A stretch of 64,000 nucleotides of DNA. Source: Blastomyces gilchristii SLH14081 (Eukaryota; Ascomycota; Eurotiomycetes; Onygenales; Ajellomycetaceae). The stretch spans positions 4,445,359 to 4,509,358 of the forward strand of contig NW_003101681.1 in NCBI RefSeq assembly GCF_000003855.2, given 5' to 3'. The notes under the pieces are model-generated. The model searched no databases. It was given only the letters and a program-made list of their open reading frames with translations, and was not told the DNA's origin. A program made the position numbers and the translations under genes. Below, in pieces: positions 61,634 through 64,000 of this stretch. Positions within the stretch are counted from its first letter, which is position 1; each line of letters opens with the position of its first letter.

Positions 61634-62320
61634 TGCTGCGAAGAATTGACGTGGTGTGGGTGGTAATAGGATGGGTGCGAATGTGGAAGATTGGGGATGT
61701 CATAACATTGGGAGTTGGTTGAACAGATGCGCTTCCAGATGCAACGAGCCCGCTGGGTAAGCAGTACGACAAACAATGGCGGCACAATTGCCTAGTAACG
61801 AGCGACAGGAGGTTGGGAATGAGCGAGTGTGAGCAGAGCAGGCCGTTAGATGAGAGGAGGCAGTCGTACAGTCGTTCGTAGCTAATACCGGATCGTTACC
61901 CACTCCATCAGACAAGCTATGGCAGGGATAAGTAAAATAATTAATGTTTTGGGTTGGGGAGAACTGTGATTGTCGCAGGAGAAGTTGTTTTGTTGTTGTC
62001 CGCGGTGATAGGGTCCGGGCCGGGACGTTGATGTGTTGTTGCGTGTTTACTCATTGCTGTTTCGGGCCTAGCGCCGATCGGTAGGGCTGAGGCTCCACAT
62101 TCCAAAACAGGAAAAAACTTTGGGATAGCCTCAATTTATCCTAAAATAGAACAACAAAGGGCGGTTATCTCTCTTGCAATCAATGCTCTGCACGACCCGA
62201 CCAGCTGCCAGTCATTGCTCGTGCTTTGTCGACATTCCCGACCAGAACGGGTGAAAAACTAAACCACCCTTACCCTTGTCCAAGGCGGCAGATCACCACC
62301 ACTACCGCACTTGTCAAACA
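61634..62320. promoter_or_regulatory. CYK3 promoter and 3' end of the next minus-strand gene
   Basis: Noncoding; frames of 60-90 codons on the minus strand at 61518-61915 overlap the CYK3 start out of frame. No site assigned. Confidence 0.4.
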
Positions 62321-63817
62321 TCAGGGGAAACAGCCAAACAATTGTCTCTCCGCATGGAACACTTTTTCGGATTGTTCTCTAATGCTGCTGAGATCAAGGA
62401 TACCCGTCTCACAGATATAATGATCGATATATCTGGCAGGGACCCACTCGAAGTACACGTTTCGAGTCTCCACCATGATGCGCCATAGGTTCGACTTTAT
62501 GCTTCCGTGGGCGTGATGGTGGTCCCATCCACGTTCCAACTCTTTAGGGTCGTTCTCTTCCTCTCTATACGCCTCCATTGCCCCTGGCTTGGAGATTTTA
62601 TCGAGATCGGACACTACGACAATAGCCACGTTATCCGACACCGCTTTCGCACAAAGCACGGCAGGTAAACTACCAGTCTTGTTACTCACATCCCCGCTAT
62701 CAGATATTCGATCAGCTCCCAGTAGAACGACATCCACGCCCTTCGCTAGGATCGCAACGCTGGCATCTGACGCAATCTCTATACGCAGCCGATCCGTGGC
62801 CCCGACGGCCTCTGCGCCCTGGACAAGGTCTTTGGCGAAGTCTACACCTTCGCAGAGCGGTCGAGACTCCATGACCTTCAACAGAATCTTCAACCCACCA
62901 TCCCCGCCCACTTTTCTCTCCGTCTCCAACACCGTTGCCAATGCATTCATAACCGTTGCACTGGAACTTAGGGTCAATATTTTCACCACCCGTCTCTCGC
63001 CCTCGATAGTTCCCTTCTCATATAAAAACTGCCGTAACCCCGCCCCAATCAGCGTCCTTGTGGCATTGTGATATCTTTCCATCAGATACGCATGCATTCT
63101 CTCAACTGCGATCCTAATACACCTTTCTTCATCTTCAACCTGCTCTCCCTCGCCACCATCCGCTCGGGACGCTTTCCTCACCACCCCACATTTTCCATAT
63201 CGATCGGAGACTACCTCCTCGTCCAGCTCAGCAAGCCCTAGCCTCTCTCTATCCAGCGCCTTGACAATTGCACCGGTAATCGCTGCATTCATGCTCGGCC
63301 GGCCATATTTAGCAAGAATCCACCCAGCCTTCCGACACGACTCCCACCACGTCTCCACCGCCGAATAAGGCGAACCGCGCAATTTACCGCCGCGCGCCTC
63401 TTCCTCATCCTGCCTTATCTCTTCAATAAGCCTCTCCCCGATAATTTCAGCAATGTGCACGAGTGAAAATATAGCCCTCGTAGCGAGGTCTTTCGCTCCG
63501 CTGACATGATCCGTTCGTAGACGCAATAAGCCGTTGGAAAGTGCGTCTTTGGCCTCGGGGTACGCAGTTACTTCAAGCTTGTAGGAAGGAGACGTAAGGG
63601 GCGGGGTAGAGAGATCTGGAGTGGAGAGACCCGGAGAGACTGCCATGTCAGTTGGATTCGGACCCGTTTGTGAGCTGCGGATACGATGACGCAACAAGGG
63701 GGCTAGGATTTGAGGTATAAGTAGACTTGGTTGTAGCTCTGTCCCTAGTGTTATGGGTTTTCTCTTTAAAGAACGTAAGATATATGATGTCGTCACTTCT
63801 GTGTGGATGGAAACCAT
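62321..63817 (-). CDS. IF-2B family protein (eIF2B-alpha/ribose-1,5-bisphosphate isomerase-like)
   Basis: Rossmann-like protein of the family that holds eIF2B alpha/beta/delta, methylthioribose-1-phosphate isomerase and archaeal R15P isomerase. Intronless, 498 aa from 63817; an in-frame ATG at 63646 (MAVSPGLSTPD) would give 441 aa and may be the true start, since the first 57 residues show no homology. The diagnostic motif is VDVVLLGADRISDSGDVSNK followed by TGSLPAVLCAKAVSDNVAIV. Also seen are VKILTLSSSATVMNALATVL and KILLKVMESRPLCEG, where the family has the substrate/phosphate loop. An acidic insert interrupts the helical N-terminal domain (about 205-235). It differs from Gcn3 and from Mri1 in length and inserts, so I leave the exact role open. 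Confidence 0.82.
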   Translation of the reverse strand: MVSIHTEVTTSYILRSLKRKPITLGTELQPSLLIPQILAPLLRHRIRSSQTGPNPTDMAVSPGLSTPDLSTPPLTSPSYKLEVTAYPEAKDALSNGLLRLRTDHVSGAKDLATRAIFSLVHIAEIIGERLIEEIRQDEEEARGGKLRGSPYSAVETWWESCRKAGWILAKYGRPSMNAAITGAIVKALDRERLGLAELDEEVVSDRYGKCGVVRKASRADGGEGEQVEDEERCIRIAVERMHAYLMERYHNATRTLIGAGLRQFLYEKGTIEGERRVVKILTLSSSATVMNALATVLETERKVGGDGGLKILLKVMESRPLCEGVDFAKDLVQGAEAVGATDRLRIEIASDASVAILAKGVDVVLLGADRISDSGDVSNKTGSLPAVLCAKAVSDNVAIVVVSDLDKISKPGAMEAYREEENDPKELERGWDHHHAHGSIKSNLWRIMVETRNVYFEWVPARYIDHYICETGILDLSSIREQSEKVFHAERQLFGCFP

Positions 63818-64000
63818 GCAGCTCTTCGTAGTTTAGATAGCTTGGAGTTGGAGCCGCTGTGGGGGATTTTGACTGGTGTGGGGATGTGGAATTAAAGTTT
63901 ACTGAGCTCCAGGCAAGGGCGGCAAGGGGCGGCAAGAGTGAAACTTTGATTCAACGGCCGGGTGCAGTTAGGCCAAGCCAGCTTGGTTGGGGGGAGCCTA

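Overview
The window is nuclear DNA of a filamentous ascomycete (Pezizomycotina). Genes are dense on both strands, and many are broken by short GT-AG introns of about 50-150 bp. Products match fungal families throughout: Mim1/Tom13, Cfd1, Cyk3, a KDM5-type demethylase, CYP52, fungal tetraspanin and a Ca3427-like protein. Protein style and the RIP-like decay of one gene suggest Eurotiomycetes, perhaps Onygenales; the species cannot be named from sequence alone. I see no prokaryotic operons, CRISPR arrays, intact transposons or convincing tRNA/rRNA genes.

Layout. 0-13 kb holds housekeeping genes: OXA1 (cut by the window edge), MIM1, a UBA-SEP-UBX p47/Shp1 cofactor, CFD1, an unknown 427-aa protein, COG2, mitochondrial uL1m and a tetraspanin. 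13-20 kb holds a secreted GH16 enzyme, a bacterial-type substrate-binding-fold protein divergent from an SRR1-domain gene across an AT-rich island, and a PQ-loop (Any1/PQLC1-like) membrane protein. 19.7-22.9 kb is a decayed island containing a dead histidinol dehydrogenase gene. 22.9-36.7 kb holds CYP52, glucosidase II alpha head-to-head with NDK1, a DUF1279 protein, an alpha/beta-hydrolase with a frame break, and MTHFR. 37.5-41.8 kb holds QTRT2, CDC8 and SLX1. A 6.1-kb gene-poor stretch (41.8-47.9 kb) precedes a 1768-aa KDM5/JARID1 gene. The right end holds PPX1, CYK3 with internal 99-bp repeats, and an IF-2B-family protein.

How the genes relate. There is no pathway cluster. Several genes share compartments: OXA1, MIM1, uL1m and the DUF1279 protein are mitochondrial; glucosidase II is in the ER; COG2 is at the Golgi. 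CDC8 and NDK1 are successive steps in making dTTP. Most neighbours are head-to-head or tail-to-tail with intergenic gaps of 40-1400 bp, so divergent promoters and overlapping 3' UTRs are likely. Exon borders were placed by reading splice signals and checking that phase and protein homology agree; no transcript data were available.
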